The notes below the pieces were generated by a model. That model was not told the DNA's origin. It saw only the letters and a program-made list of their open reading frames with translations, and made no database searches. Source: Streptomyces coacervatus (lineage in GTDB: Bacteria > Actinomycetota > Actinomycetes > Streptomycetales > Streptomycetaceae). From it: DNA of 64,000 bases. Numbering within the stretch: position 1 is the first letter of the stretch; every line of letters starts with the position of its first letter. Positions 26,341 to 34,497 of the stretch are shown one piece after another. Made by a program: the position numbers and the translations under genes. Location of the stretch: assembly GCF_029223485.1 (NCBI RefSeq), contig NZ_JARHTP010000001.1:682001-746000 (forward strand). Reading direction: 5' to 3'.

Positions 26341-27780
26341 CGCCACCGCCAACGCATGCTCCGTCAGCCGCTCCCCGTGCACCTCGCCGGTGATCCGCCC
26401 GCGCACGAACACCAGCACCCGGTCGCACACCTCCGTCAGCTCCGCGAGATCGGTGGACGCGAGCAGCACGGCCGCGCCCCCCGCCGCCAACTCGCCCACG
26501 ATGCGATGCATTTCGGCCCGTACGCCGACGTCGACACCCCGCGTCGGATCATCCAGGACCACGATCTTCGGTTCCGTCGCCAGCCACTTTGCGAACACCA
26601 CCTTCTGCTGGTTGCCGCCCGACAGCCGGGCCACGACGTCGTACGGGCCGCCGCGCAGCCGCAGCCGCTGCGTCAAGTCGGCGCTGCGGCGGACCAGTTC
26701 GGCGCGGGAGGGCATGACGCCGCCGCGGCCCAGGGCCAGCCAGCTCACCGCCGTCGTGTTCTCCCACACCGCCCGGTCCACCATCAGCCCGTACCGCTTG
26801 CGGTCGCTCGGCACGAAGGCGACGCCCGCGCGCACCGCGTCCCGCAGCGAGCGGGGCAGCCCGCGGCCGCCGACGTCGACCCGCCCCGCCGAGATCCCCG
26901 TACGCCCGCAGACCACCGCCAACGCGGTGAGATGGCCGGCCCCTTGCAGCCCGGCGACCCCGACCACCTCGCCTGCCCGCACGGTGAACGTCACGTCCGT
27001 CAGCCGGCCGGGCACGTCCACCCCGGACAGCACCACCGGCGGCGGCAGATCCACCACGGCCCGCGTCCGGCGCGCCGGCTGCGGCGGGCGCCCGCCCAGC
27101 ATGGCCGTGACCAGCTCGGGCACGTCCACGTCCGCCCGGCGGGCGCCGGGCAGCGCGACCTGCCCGTCCCTGAGGACCGTCACGCGCTGGGCGAAGCGCA
27201 TCACCTCGTCCAGGAAGTGGGTGACGTACAGGACGGCGATGCCCCGCCCGGTGAGGGCGCGCAGGACACGTTCGAGGCGGTCGACGGCAGCGGCCGGCAG
27301 GGCTGAGGTCGGCTCGTCGAGGATCAGCAGCCGGGGGCCCAGCAGCAGCGCCCGCGCGATCTCCGTCAACTGCTGGTCGGAGAGGGGGAGTTCGCCCACC
27401 TCCGTGCCCGGGTCGACGTCCAGTCCCAGCTCGGCCAGGACCGGCCGGGCCGCCCGGTCCATCGCGCCGCGGTCGAGCAGGCCGAAGCGCCGCGGCGGCC
27501 CCAGCGGGAAGAGGTTCTCCCGCACGCTCAGGTCCGGGAACAGGCTCAACTCCTGGGAGACGACGGCGATCCGGGTGTCCCGGGCCGACCGCACGGTCCC
27601 CGCGTCCGCCGTCAGCGTCCCCGACAGGATCCGCACCAGCGTCGACTTGCCCGCCCCGTTCTCCCCGACCAGCGCGTGCACCTCGCCGCCCCGCAGCCGG
27701 ATACCGACGCCGTCCAGGGCCCGTACCCCGCCGTACGACTTGACCAGTCCCTGGGCCACGAGGATGTCGCCGTAGGCCAT
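26311..27780 (-). CDS. Ribose-type sugar ABC transporter ATP-binding protein (two ABC domains)
   Basis: A 489-aa RbsA/XylG/MglA-like protein. Domain 1 has GENGAGKSTLVRIL, a relaxed signature LPLSDQQLTEIARALL and ILDEPTSAL. Domain 2 has a degenerate Walker A (GLQGAGHLTAL), signature LSGGNQQKVVFAKWL and VLDDPTRGVD. Such degeneracy in one half is normal for the family. It energises uptake through the permease and lipoprotein encoded upstream in the same operon, beginning 1 bp after the lipoprotein stop. Confidence 0.93.
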   Translation of the reverse strand: MAYGDILVAQGLVKSYGGVRALDGVGIRLRGGEVHALVGENGAGKSTLVRILSGTLTADAGTVRSARDTRIAVVSQELSLFPDLSVRENLFPLGPPRRFGLLDRGAMDRAARPVLAELGLDVDPGTEVGELPLSDQQLTEIARALLLGPRLLILDEPTSALPAAAVDRLERVLRALTGRGIAVLYVTHFLDEVMRFAQRVTVLRDGQVALPGARRADVDVPELVTAMLGGRPPQPARRTRAVVDLPPPVVLSGVDVPGRLTDVTFTVRAGEVVGVAGLQGAGHLTALAVVCGRTGISAGRVDVGGRGLPRSLRDAVRAGVAFVPSDRKRYGLMVDRAVWENTTAVSWLALGRGGVMPSRAELVRRSADLTQRLRLRGGPYDVVARLSGGNQQKVVFAKWLATEPKIVVLDDPTRGVDVGVRAEMHRIVGELAAGGAAVLLASTDLAELTEVCDRVLVFVRGRITGEVHGERLTEHALAVAMQQAVPESG

Positions 27781-27781
27781 C

Positions 27782-28843
27782 TCAGCGGGCGTCCTTCAGG
27801 GGTTTGAGGTTGGCCTTCTGGTTGGCGAGGAGCTTGTCGATCGTCGGCTTGTACCAGGCGTAGGCCGCGGTCGCGGACTTCTGGCGGGCGATGATCTCAT
27901 CGATGTCGGAGGAGTCCACGACCCCGCCGGGGGAGAGGAACCAACCCTGGGGCAGCTTGCCGTCCTTGTTGCGTACGGCGTCGATCAGCATGGCCGTGGA
28001 GAGATAGCCCTTGAGGAAGTGCTGCGGGTCGATGGTGACGAAGTTCGAGCCGTCCTTGACCGCGTCGAGCGTCTTCGGGTCGACGTCGAAGCCGGCGGTC
28101 AGCCACTTCCCGTGCTCCGCCTTCTTGATCTTGGCGAGGTTGTAGCTGTCGGCGTCGCCCACACCCAGGAAGGCCAGGGCGTTCGGGTGCGCGTTGACCT
28201 GCGCCGACCAGGAGCTGTAGTTCTGTCCCGGATCGCTGTACGTCTGGAAGGGGCCGAGCACCTTGACGTTCGGCGCCTCCTTCTTGAAGGTGTCGGCGAT
28301 CCCCTTCGCCCGGTTGTCCAGCACAGGCGTCCCGGGGTTGGGCACGCCGATGACGATCTCGCCCTTCGGGGCGGTGCCGAGCCGCTTCAGCGCCTCCTTC
28401 GCCATCAGCTCACCGAGGGCGTAATTGTCGTTGCCCACATAGAAGTTCACCTTGCTGCCATCGGTGGGCGAGGTGTCGAGAGCGACGACCGGAATGCCCT
28501 TGTCGACAGCCTGTGCGGCGGGACGGGTGAAGATCGGCGGGTCGAGGTTCTCCAGGACGATGCCGTCCCTGGAGCGCGCGGTGAGGTTCTGGAACAGCTG
28601 CGCCTCGGCTGGCCCGTCGGTGTTCGGCGGGCCCACGGCCTTGAAGTCGACCTTGCCCGCGTGGTCCGCCGCGCTCTGCGCGCCCAGCACCATCTCGTGG
28701 GCGAAGTTGAGCGAGATGTTGGCGACCGCGATGCCCATGTTCAACTTGCCGTTCTTGCCGGGGCTGTTGTTGCCGCAGCCGACGGCGCCGAGCAGCACCA
28801 GGGCGCCGAGTGCGGCGGCGGTCGTACGGAGTCGGGCGTGCAT
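27782..28843 (-). CDS. Sugar ABC transporter substrate-binding lipoprotein
   Basis: This 353-aa binding protein of the ribose/galactose (PBP type I) class starts MHARLRTTAAALGALVLLGAVGC, a lipobox (LGAVGC) with the acylated Cys at about residue 23. The body shows VVALDTSPTDGS, VGNDNYALGELMAKEAL and FLGVGDADSYNLAK, typical of sugar binders. GGAGG lies 6 nt before the ATG. The ligand cannot be determined by eye. Order on the minus strand is permease, binding protein, ATPase. Confidence 0.92.
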   Translation of the reverse strand: MHARLRTTAAALGALVLLGAVGCGNNSPGKNGKLNMGIAVANISLNFAHEMVLGAQSAADHAGKVDFKAVGPPNTDGPAEAQLFQNLTARSRDGIVLENLDPPIFTRPAAQAVDKGIPVVALDTSPTDGSKVNFYVGNDNYALGELMAKEALKRLGTAPKGEIVIGVPNPGTPVLDNRAKGIADTFKKEAPNVKVLGPFQTYSDPGQNYSSWSAQVNAHPNALAFLGVGDADSYNLAKIKKAEHGKWLTAGFDVDPKTLDAVKDGSNFVTIDPQHFLKGYLSTAMLIDAVRNKDGKLPQGWFLSPGGVVDSSDIDEIIARQKSATAAYAWYKPTIDKLLANQKANLKPLKDAR

Positions 28844-28878
28844 CACGGGCCTCCAAAAGCCTTGCGCAGGCTGGGTGT

Positions 28879-29907
28879 TCACTTGCGTCGGCGTCCGGTG
28901 CGCCGCAGCGCGCTGTCGGCAGCGACGGCGACGAGAATGACCCCTCCGGTCGCGAACGACGTCCAGTTGATGGGTACTTCGAAGAACACGAGCCCGGAGG
29001 CGACGACCGAAAGGATCAGCGCCCCGGCCACCGCACCGACGACCGAGCCGCGTCCGCCGGCCAGCGGGGTGCCGCCGATGATGCAGGCGGCGATGGCCTG
29101 CAGCTCGTAGCCCTGGCCGAGCGTCGGGTCGCCGGCGCCGTAGAAGGCGAGCGCGAGCGCGGCGGCGCACGCCGTGGTCAGCCCGGACAGGGCCAGGGCC
29201 TGGACGCGGGTGCGGACGACCGGGATGCCGCTGAACGCGGCGGCGTCGGGATTGGACCCGATCGCCCGCACCCGGGCCCCGAAGCGGGTGCGGGCGAGCA
29301 CCACGCCCAGTACGACGAGCACCGTCAGCAGCACCCACAGGGCGAACGGCACCCCGCCGGGATCACCGCCCGCGACCGTGAAGAACGAGTTGCCCAACGG
29401 CAAATCGGTGATCTGCTTGCCGTCGGCGAGCGCGAGCCCGACACCCCGGTACAGCATCAGCGTGCCCAGCGTCACGATGAACGACGGCAGCGCGAGCAGC
29501 GTCGTCACCAGCGCGTTGAACGCACCCAGCACCATCCCGGTCACCAGCATCACCGGCACCGCCAGCCACGGATCCAGCCCGTCCCGCACCAGCAGCGCCC
29601 CGACGACCAGGCACATCGCATAGGTGCCGCCCACCGACAGGTCGACCTCGCGCATGGAGAGCGCGAAGACCATGCCGCACGCCATCAGCGAGATATAGAC
29701 GGAGTTGTGCGCGGTGGAGAGCAGATTGTCGGTGTCGAGGAAGGCCGGGTACGGGATGCCGATCCCGGCGATCAGCAGCCCCAGCACCAGCAGTACGCCG
29801 AACTCGTCCCGCACCATCCGCCGGGGCAGCGGGCGCCACCGACGCAGTCCGCCACCCTGTTCGCGGGCGCGCTCGGCGTCGTCCACGGCACGCTCGGTCT
29901 CGGTCAT
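28879..29907 (-). CDS. Ribose-type ABC transporter permease
   Basis: A 342-aa RbsC-like permease with about 8-10 hydrophobic helices, beginning EFGVLLVLGLLIAGIGIPYPAF. It contains the family segment MREVDLSVGGTYAM, the VTLGTLMLYRGVGL stretch, and the cytoplasmic EAA-like loop RAIGSNPDAAAFSGI that contacts the ATPase. It is the first gene of the operon and divergent from an SDR, with a TTTCA-N5-TGAAA palindrome between them. Confidence 0.93.
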   Translation of the reverse strand: MTETERAVDDAERAREQGGGLRRWRPLPRRMVRDEFGVLLVLGLLIAGIGIPYPAFLDTDNLLSTAHNSVYISLMACGMVFALSMREVDLSVGGTYAMCLVVGALLVRDGLDPWLAVPVMLVTGMVLGAFNALVTTLLALPSFIVTLGTLMLYRGVGLALADGKQITDLPLGNSFFTVAGGDPGGVPFALWVLLTVLVVLGVVLARTRFGARVRAIGSNPDAAAFSGIPVVRTRVQALALSGLTTACAAALALAFYGAGDPTLGQGYELQAIAACIIGGTPLAGGRGSVVGAVAGALILSVVASGLVFFEVPINWTSFATGGVILVAVAADSALRRTGRRRK

Positions 29908-30007
29908 CGGGCACGGCTCCCGTACGGCTGGTGCCAGGGCCGGTGCACGGCCCGTACTGGGTCGCCCCGCAGCGTCGACCCCTCGGGGCCAGGCGGCAAC
30001 AGACGCG

Positions 30008-30022
30008 TTTCAGCGAGTGAAA
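30008..30022. promoter_or_regulatory. Palindrome TTTCA-N5-TGAAA between transporter operon and SDR
   Basis: TTTCAGCGAGTGAAA has perfect 5-bp arms and is 43 bp upstream of the SDR start and 101 bp from the permease start. It is a candidate site for the nearby IclR regulator. The link is inference. Confidence 0.5.
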
Positions 30023-30064
30023 TGCACCCTTGCCGAGCGCCTGACGGGTCATCACACTCGGCCC

Positions 30065-30790
30065 ATGGAGACGCGTACCGCCCTGGTGACCGGAGCGGCA
30101 CAGGGCCTCGGACAGGAATTCGCCGTCGCACTCGCCGGGCGCGGCTACCGGGTCGCCGGCCTCGATCTCGTCCCGCAGCCGGAGACCGCCGGCAAGGTCC
30201 TGGACTACCTGGAGCTGGTCGGCGACGTCACCGACGAGGAGCAGGTACGGGCCGGACTGGAGCGCGTGATCGACCAGTTCGGCGCGCTGCACGTCGTGGT
30301 CAACAACGCCGGCGTCTATCCGGCCAAGCCCTTCGAGGAGACGACCGCCGAGGACTGGCGGCGGGTCATGCGCGTCAACCTGGAGGCGCCGTTCCTGGTC
30401 ACGCAGGCCGCGCTGCCGTATCTGAAGGCGGCCGGGTGGGGCCGTATCGTCAACATCGCCTCCGCCGCCGTGTTCACCGCGCCGCCCGCGATGGTTCCCT
30501 ATGTCGCCTCGAAGACGGGCCTGATCGGCTTCACGCGCGCGCTGGCGGCGGCCCTCGGCCCGTACGACATCACCGTCAACGCGATCGCGCCGAGCATGGT
30601 GCGCACCGCGACCGCCGAGCGGACGGTCGGCGCGGACGGCGGTTTCGAGTTCATCCGCGACCGGCAGGCTGTCCAGCGCACCCAGGAGCCCTCCGACCTG
30701 GTCTCCACGCTCCTCTACGTGGTGGACGAGGGCAGCGCGTTCCTGACCGGGCAGACGCTCAATGTGTCAGGAGGGTCGGCCTTCCTCTGA
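30065..30790 (+). CDS. SDR-family oxidoreductase
   Basis: This 241-aa classical SDR has TGAAQGLGQEFAVALAGRG (cofactor), NNAGVYPAKPFEE, catalytic Ser in NIASAAV, YVASK (Tyr-x3-Lys) and the C-terminal LTGQTLNVSGG. The glycine motif and an Asp after the second strand (AGLDLV) favour NAD. Its position beside a sugar importer suggests a sugar or polyol dehydrogenase. The 3' end overlaps the convergent MerR gene by 24 bp. Confidence 0.92.
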   Translation: METRTALVTGAAQGLGQEFAVALAGRGYRVAGLDLVPQPETAGKVLDYLELVGDVTDEEQVRAGLERVIDQFGALHVVVNNAGVYPAKPFEETTAEDWRRVMRVNLEAPFLVTQAALPYLKAAGWGRIVNIASAAVFTAPPAMVPYVASKTGLIGFTRALAAALGPYDITVNAIAPSMVRTATAERTVGADGGFEFIRDRQAVQRTQEPSDLVSTLLYVVDEGSAFLTGQTLNVSGGSAFL

Positions 30791-31492
30791 GGCGGCGAGC
30801 CACTGGTGCACCTCTTCCTTGAGCGACCGCTGGAAGGTGGTCAGCAGCGCCTGCACCACGATGGGCTGCATGTGCGCGGACAGGGACTTCACGTCCTCCT
30901 CGGCCCGCTCGGACACCTCAACCCTGAACAGCTGCGACAACTCGTGCGCAGCGGCGCGCGAGTGCGCGATGAGGACCCTGCGCGCGGCCAGGATCGCGTC
31001 CTGCGACAGGGGTACGTCGAGCAGCTGGACGGCGAGCCGGAGCAGGCCCGAGTCGATGCGGTACCCGTCCCCGTCGGGCCGGACCACGCCCATGGCGGTG
31101 AGCCGTTCGACGTCGTCCGCATCCAGCGGCCGCCCGACCCGGCGCTGCAGTTGCTCCGCCGTCACCGTCGCCACCGTGTCCGGCGCCCAGGAGGCCACCA
31201 CGGCCCGGTGGATGGCCAGGTCATGGTGGCTCAGGTCCTGCGGCAGCTGCTCCAAGTAGCGCTCGATCGCCGCCAGCGTCATGCCCTGGTGCTGCAGCTC
31301 CTCGATGAGCGCCAGCCGCGCCACGTGCTGCTGCCCGTAGTGCCCCACCCGCCGCGGACCGATCACCGGGGGCGGGAGCAGCCCCTTCGTGCCGTAGAAC
31401 CGGACCGTGCGCACGGTGATGCCGGCCCGCGCGGCCAGTTCGTCGATCGTGAGCGTCGGCTCCCCGGTGTCGCTGTCGGTGTCGGTCGTCAT
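30767..31492 (-). CDS. MerR-family transcriptional regulator
   Basis: A 241-aa protein. The N-terminal MerR winged helix has LTIDELAARAGITVRTVRFYGTKGLLPPP followed by RRVGHYGQQHVARLALIEEL and GMTLAAIERYL. The long C-terminal region (VERLTAMGVVRPDGDGYRIDSG and a helical tail) lacks a cysteine metal site, so a small-molecule or unknown signal is likelier than a metal. An inverted repeat lies immediately upstream of its ATG. The gene overlaps the SDR gene at their 3' ends. Confidence 0.9.
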   Translation of the reverse strand: MTTDTDSDTGEPTLTIDELAARAGITVRTVRFYGTKGLLPPPVIGPRRVGHYGQQHVARLALIEELQHQGMTLAAIERYLEQLPQDLSHHDLAIHRAVVASWAPDTVATVTAEQLQRRVGRPLDADDVERLTAMGVVRPDGDGYRIDSGLLRLAVQLLDVPLSQDAILAARRVLIAHSRAAAHELSQLFRVEVSERAEEDVKSLSAHMQPIVVQALLTTFQRSLKEEVHQWLAASEEGRPS

Positions 31493-31498
31493 GTGCAG

Positions 31499-31529
31499 CA
31501 GTATCGCTGTAACACCAGTACTGCGATAC
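31499..31529. promoter_or_regulatory. Nested inverted repeats upstream of the MerR gene
   Basis: Two interleaved pairs are seen: GTATCGC (31501-31507) with GCGATAC (31523-31529), and CAGTA (31499-31503) with TACTG (31519-31523). The pair separations suit a MerR dimer over an elongated promoter spacer. Autoregulation is inferred. Confidence 0.5.
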
Positions 31530-31720
31530 CCGGGTGCCAGGGGCTCGTGTGGCTCGTGGGGCTTGTGAGAAGTGCCGCTGTGTGATCTACGCCATCGCAT
31601 ACGCACCGCCACCTGGGGGAAGGTGCCGCGTTGGTCTGCGCCTTTCACCCAGCGCGCCGGCCGAGTACGTCCGGACACCCGAGCGCGACCCGCTCGGGCG
31701 CACCAGAGAGTGAACCACCT

Positions 31721-33187
31721 GTGAGCAAGGACGCCGTGCACACGGCACAGGCCGCCACCCGGACCGACGCGGCCCAGGCGCCCGCCGACGCGGGCGATGC
31801 CGGCTACAGCAAGGACCTCAAGGCCCGCCACGTCAACATGATCGCCATCGGCGGCGCGATCGGCACCGGCCTCTTCCTGGGCGCCGGCGGCCGCCTGCAC
31901 AACGCGGGCCCGGCCCTCGCGCTCGCCTACCTCGTCTGCGGCATCTTCGCCTTCTTCGTCGTGCGGGCGCTGGGCGAACTGGTCCTCTACCGCCCCTCCT
32001 CCGGTTCCTTCGTGTCGTACGCGCGCGAGTTCCTCGGCGAGAAGGGTGCGTACGTCGCCGGCTGGATGTACTTCCTCAACTGGTCGACGACCGGAATCGC
32101 AGACATCACCGCGATCGCGCTCTACACGCACTACTGGAGCATGTTCACGAGCATTCCCCAGTGGGTGCTCGCCCTGATCGCCCTCGCCGTGGTCCTGGCC
32201 GTGAACCTGATCTCGGTGAAGATCTTCGGCGAGATGGAGTTCTGGTTCGCGATCATCAAGGTCGCCACCCTCGTCGGCTTCATGCTGATCGGCATCTTCC
32301 TGCTCGCCACCCAGCACAAGGTCGACGGCCGGACCCCCGGCCTGAGCGTGATCAACGACCACGGCGGCATCTTCCCGCACGGCCTCATGCCGGTCGTCCT
32401 CGTCATGCAGGGCGTGATCTTCGCCTACGCCGCCCTGGAACTGGTCGGCGTCGCCGCGGGCGAGACCGCGGAGCCGGAGAAGGTCGTCCCGCGCGCGGTG
32501 AACTCGATCATGTGGCGGGTGGGCCTCTTCTACGTGGGCTCGGTCGTCCTCCTCGCCCTGCTGCTGCCGGGGTCGGTCTACTCGGCCGACGAGAGCCCCT
32601 TCGTCACCGTCCTGTCGAAGATCGGCATCTCGGGCGCCGGCGACGTGATGAACCTTGTGGTCCTCACGGCCGCGATGTCGTCCCTGAACTCGGGCCTGTA
32701 CTCCACCGGCCGCATCCTCCGCTCGATGGCCATGGCGGGCTCGGCCCCGAAGTTCACGGCGCGCATGAACCGCAGCCAGGTCCCCTACGGCGGCATCCTG
32801 CTCACCTGCGCGGTCTGCGTGCTCGGCGTCGGCCTCAACTACCTCATGCCGAGCCAGGCCTTCGAGATCGTCCTGAACGTGGCCTCGCTGGGCATCATCT
32901 CCACCTGGGTGATCATCATGATCTGCCACCTGGTCTTCGTCCGCCGGGCGAAGGCAGGCCTGCTCACCCGCCCGACCTTCCGCCTCCCCGGCAGCCCGGT
33001 CACGGAGATCACCACGATCACCTTCCTGCTCGCGGTGCTCGCCCTGATGTGGAACGACCCCGACGTCGGCCGCAAGACCCTGCTCCTGATCCCGGTGATC
33101 GCCGCGTTGCTGGTCGGCGGCTGGTTCGCGGTCCGCCGCAGGGTCGGTCGGGACGAGGACCGGGAGCTGACGGAGCTGACGAAGTAG
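31721..33187 (+). CDS. ansP: Amino acid permease, L-asparagine permease-like (APC superfamily)
   Basis: This 488-aa, about 12-helix transporter has the AAT-family signature [21 protein letters not shown] in helix 1 and [27 protein letters not shown], followed by [22 protein letters not shown], a run I associate with AnsP-type asparagine permeases. It imports an amino acid with protons. The GTG start ([13 protein letters not shown]) is preceded by GAGAG about 10 nt away. Substrate assignment is by resemblance only. Confidence 0.85.
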   Translation: MSKDAVHTAQAATRTDAAQAPADAGDAGYSKDLKARHVNMIAIGGAIGTGLFLGAGGRLHNAGPALALAYLVCGIFAFFVVRALGELVLYRPSSGSFVSYAREFLGEKGAYVAGWMYFLNWSTTGIADITAIALYTHYWSMFTSIPQWVLALIALAVVLAVNLISVKIFGEMEFWFAIIKVATLVGFMLIGIFLLATQHKVDGRTPGLSVINDHGGIFPHGLMPVVLVMQGVIFAYAALELVGVAAGETAEPEKVVPRAVNSIMWRVGLFYVGSVVLLALLLPGSVYSADESPFVTVLSKIGISGAGDVMNLVVLTAAMSSLNSGLYSTGRILRSMAMAGSAPKFTARMNRSQVPYGGILLTCAVCVLGVGLNYLMPSQAFEIVLNVASLGIISTWVIIMICHLVFVRRAKAGLLTRPTFRLPGSPVTEITTITFLLAVLALMWNDPDVGRKTLLLIPVIAALLVGGWFAVRRRVGRDEDRELTELTK

Positions 33188-33196
33188 CAGGTCAGG

Positions 33197-33223
33197 GCCA
33201 CTGTCAGTGGCATCGCCTACGGT
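33197..33223 (+). promoter_or_regulatory. Promoter with palindrome in the spacer, upstream of the 83-codon ORF and pfkB
   Basis: GCCACTGTCAGTGGC (33197-33211, 7-bp arms around T) sits just before a -10-like TACGGT (33218-33223). That box is 6 nt from an ATG at 33230 with no Shine-Dalgarno. A repressor bound there would block this promoter. Confidence 0.45.
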
Positions 33224-33229
33224 GGCGTC

Positions 33230-33481
33230 ATGTCGGAGATCAGCTGCGTCCGGGGTGACGTCACCGTGGTGATGCTCTCGCGACGCCATGGGGAGGTGGA
33301 GGCGGCGCACGGGCAGGGAAGCGCCCTGAAGGGGCGCGGGGCCGTATCGATGTGCGGCTCCGCCGCGTGGGCGCGACCAGCCACGTACGACCCGCAGACA
33401 CTCACGTGCCAGGGGCCTTGGCAACTCATCGATCGGGGTGTCAAGGTCACCGTCTACGACCATGGGGAGGCCCAGAGTTGA
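33230..33481 (+). CDS. Putative 83-aa ORF containing a dispersed repeat, coupled to pfkB
   Basis: A reading frame of 83 codons starts MSEISCVRGDVTVVML after a leaderless-type promoter. It ends TTGA, overlapping the TTG start of the PfkB kinase. Its middle third (about residues 31-57) is encoded by repeat copy C. The sides (VRGDVTVV and GVKVTVYDHGEAQS) have normal coding bias. It may be a real short gene disrupted in frame by the repeat, a leader ORF for pfkB, or chance. I do not recognise the product. Confidence 0.35.
   Translation: MSEISCVRGDVTVVMLSRRHGEVEAAHGQGSALKGRGAVSMCGSAAWARPATYDPQTLTCQGPWQLIDRGVKVTVYDHGEAQS
33321..33399 (+). repeat. Dispersed intergenic repeat, long form (copy C)
   Basis: It shares AAGGGGCGCGGGGC, TGCGGCTCCGCCGCGTGGGC and GCGACCAGCCAC with copies B, D and G. 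Unlike most copies it lies between two genes in the same direction and inside an open frame. Confidence 0.85.
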
Positions 33482-34377
33482 GCCGTGACATCGACGTCCT
33501 CGTGCTGGGCGGGGCAGGCGTGGACACCATCGTGTACGTGCCGGAGTTGCCGCTGCCGTACGCCGACAGTTACATGATCGAGCGCGGCATCCGCACCCGC
33601 GCCGGGCAGACCGGTGACTTCGTCGCCCTCGGTCTGAGCGCCCTCGGCCTGCGCGTCCATCACCTCGACATGCTCGGCGACGACCCCGAAGGCGACCTCG
33701 TCCGCGCCCTGCACCGTGAGCACGGCATCGCCCTCACCGCCGTCCCCCAGCCCGCCGGCACCAAGCGCGCGGTCAACCTCGTCAGCCCCGACGGCAGACG
33801 GCTGTCCCTGTACGACACGAGCCGCGCCCACGCCGACGACCGTCTCCCGGAACCGACGGTGCGGGCGCTGGCGGGGGCGAGCCGGCACGTCCACGTCGCC
33901 ATCACCCAACCCTGCGCCCACGCGCTTGAGCTCCTGCCCGAGTCCGGCGCGACCATCTCCACCGACCTGCACGACTGGGACGGCGAGAATCCGTACCACG
34001 AGCCGTTCGCCCAGGCAGCTGACGTCGTCTTCCTGTCCGCCGCGGCCCTGGCCGACCCCGAGCGGACCATGCGCCGTATCACCGACCGCGGCCGGGCCGA
34101 GGTGGTCGTGGCCACGGCCGGTGCGAAGGGTGCGTACCTGCTGGCCGACGACGAGCTGACCCGTATACCGCCCGTCACACCGCCCGCGCCGGTGGTGGAC
34201 TCCAACGGCGCGGGCGACGCCTTCGCCGCCGCCTTCCTCTACGGCTGGCTGAACCGCGAGGCACCGCAACGCTGCGCCCTGTACGGCGCGGTGGCCGGTG
34301 CATACGCCTGCACGGTGCCGTCGACGGAGACGGTGGCGATAGACCGCGAGGAACTCCTGTCCAGGGCGCCGATCTAG
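33478..34377 (+). CDS. PfkB-family carbohydrate kinase
   Basis: This 299-aa ribokinase-fold kinase has an N-terminal GGAGVDTIVYVPELP (PfkB signature 1 region), the GDFVALGLSALG segment, and DSNGAGDAFAAAFLYGWL with the anion-hole GAGD and catalytic Asp. It phosphorylates a sugar or nucleoside. The exact substrate is not readable. Start TTG, with GGGGAGG 8 nt upstream, overlaps the stop of the preceding small ORF. Confidence 0.88.
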   Translation: MSRDIDVLVLGGAGVDTIVYVPELPLPYADSYMIERGIRTRAGQTGDFVALGLSALGLRVHHLDMLGDDPEGDLVRALHREHGIALTAVPQPAGTKRAVNLVSPDGRRLSLYDTSRAHADDRLPEPTVRALAGASRHVHVAITQPCAHALELLPESGATISTDLHDWDGENPYHEPFAQAADVVFLSAAALADPERTMRRITDRGRAEVVVATAGAKGAYLLADDELTRIPPVTPPAPVVDSNGAGDAFAAAFLYGWLNREAPQRCALYGAVAGAYACTVPSTETVAIDREELLSRAPI

Positions 34378-34390
34378 AGACGGCGAGGGG

Positions 34391-34471
34391 AGCGCCCGAT
34401 CAGGGGCGCGGGGCTGTGTCGATATGCGGCTCCGCCGCGTGGGCGCGAACAACCACAAACGACCCGCAGTC
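34391..34471 (+). repeat. Dispersed intergenic repeat, long form (copy D)
   Basis: It contains GGGGCGCGGGGCTGTGTCGA, TATGCGGCTCCGCCGCGTGG and a divergent tail GCGCGAACAACCAC. It lies between the convergent pfkB and M1 peptidase genes. Confidence 0.85.
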
Positions 34472-34497
34472 CCCCGACCACCGAACCCGGCAAATCC

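Noticed and set aside
30767..33463. 898-codon minus-strand frame continuous with the MerR gene
   Set aside because: Only the first-transcribed part near 31492 to 30767 reads as MerR. The upstream extension is antisense to the amino acid permease.
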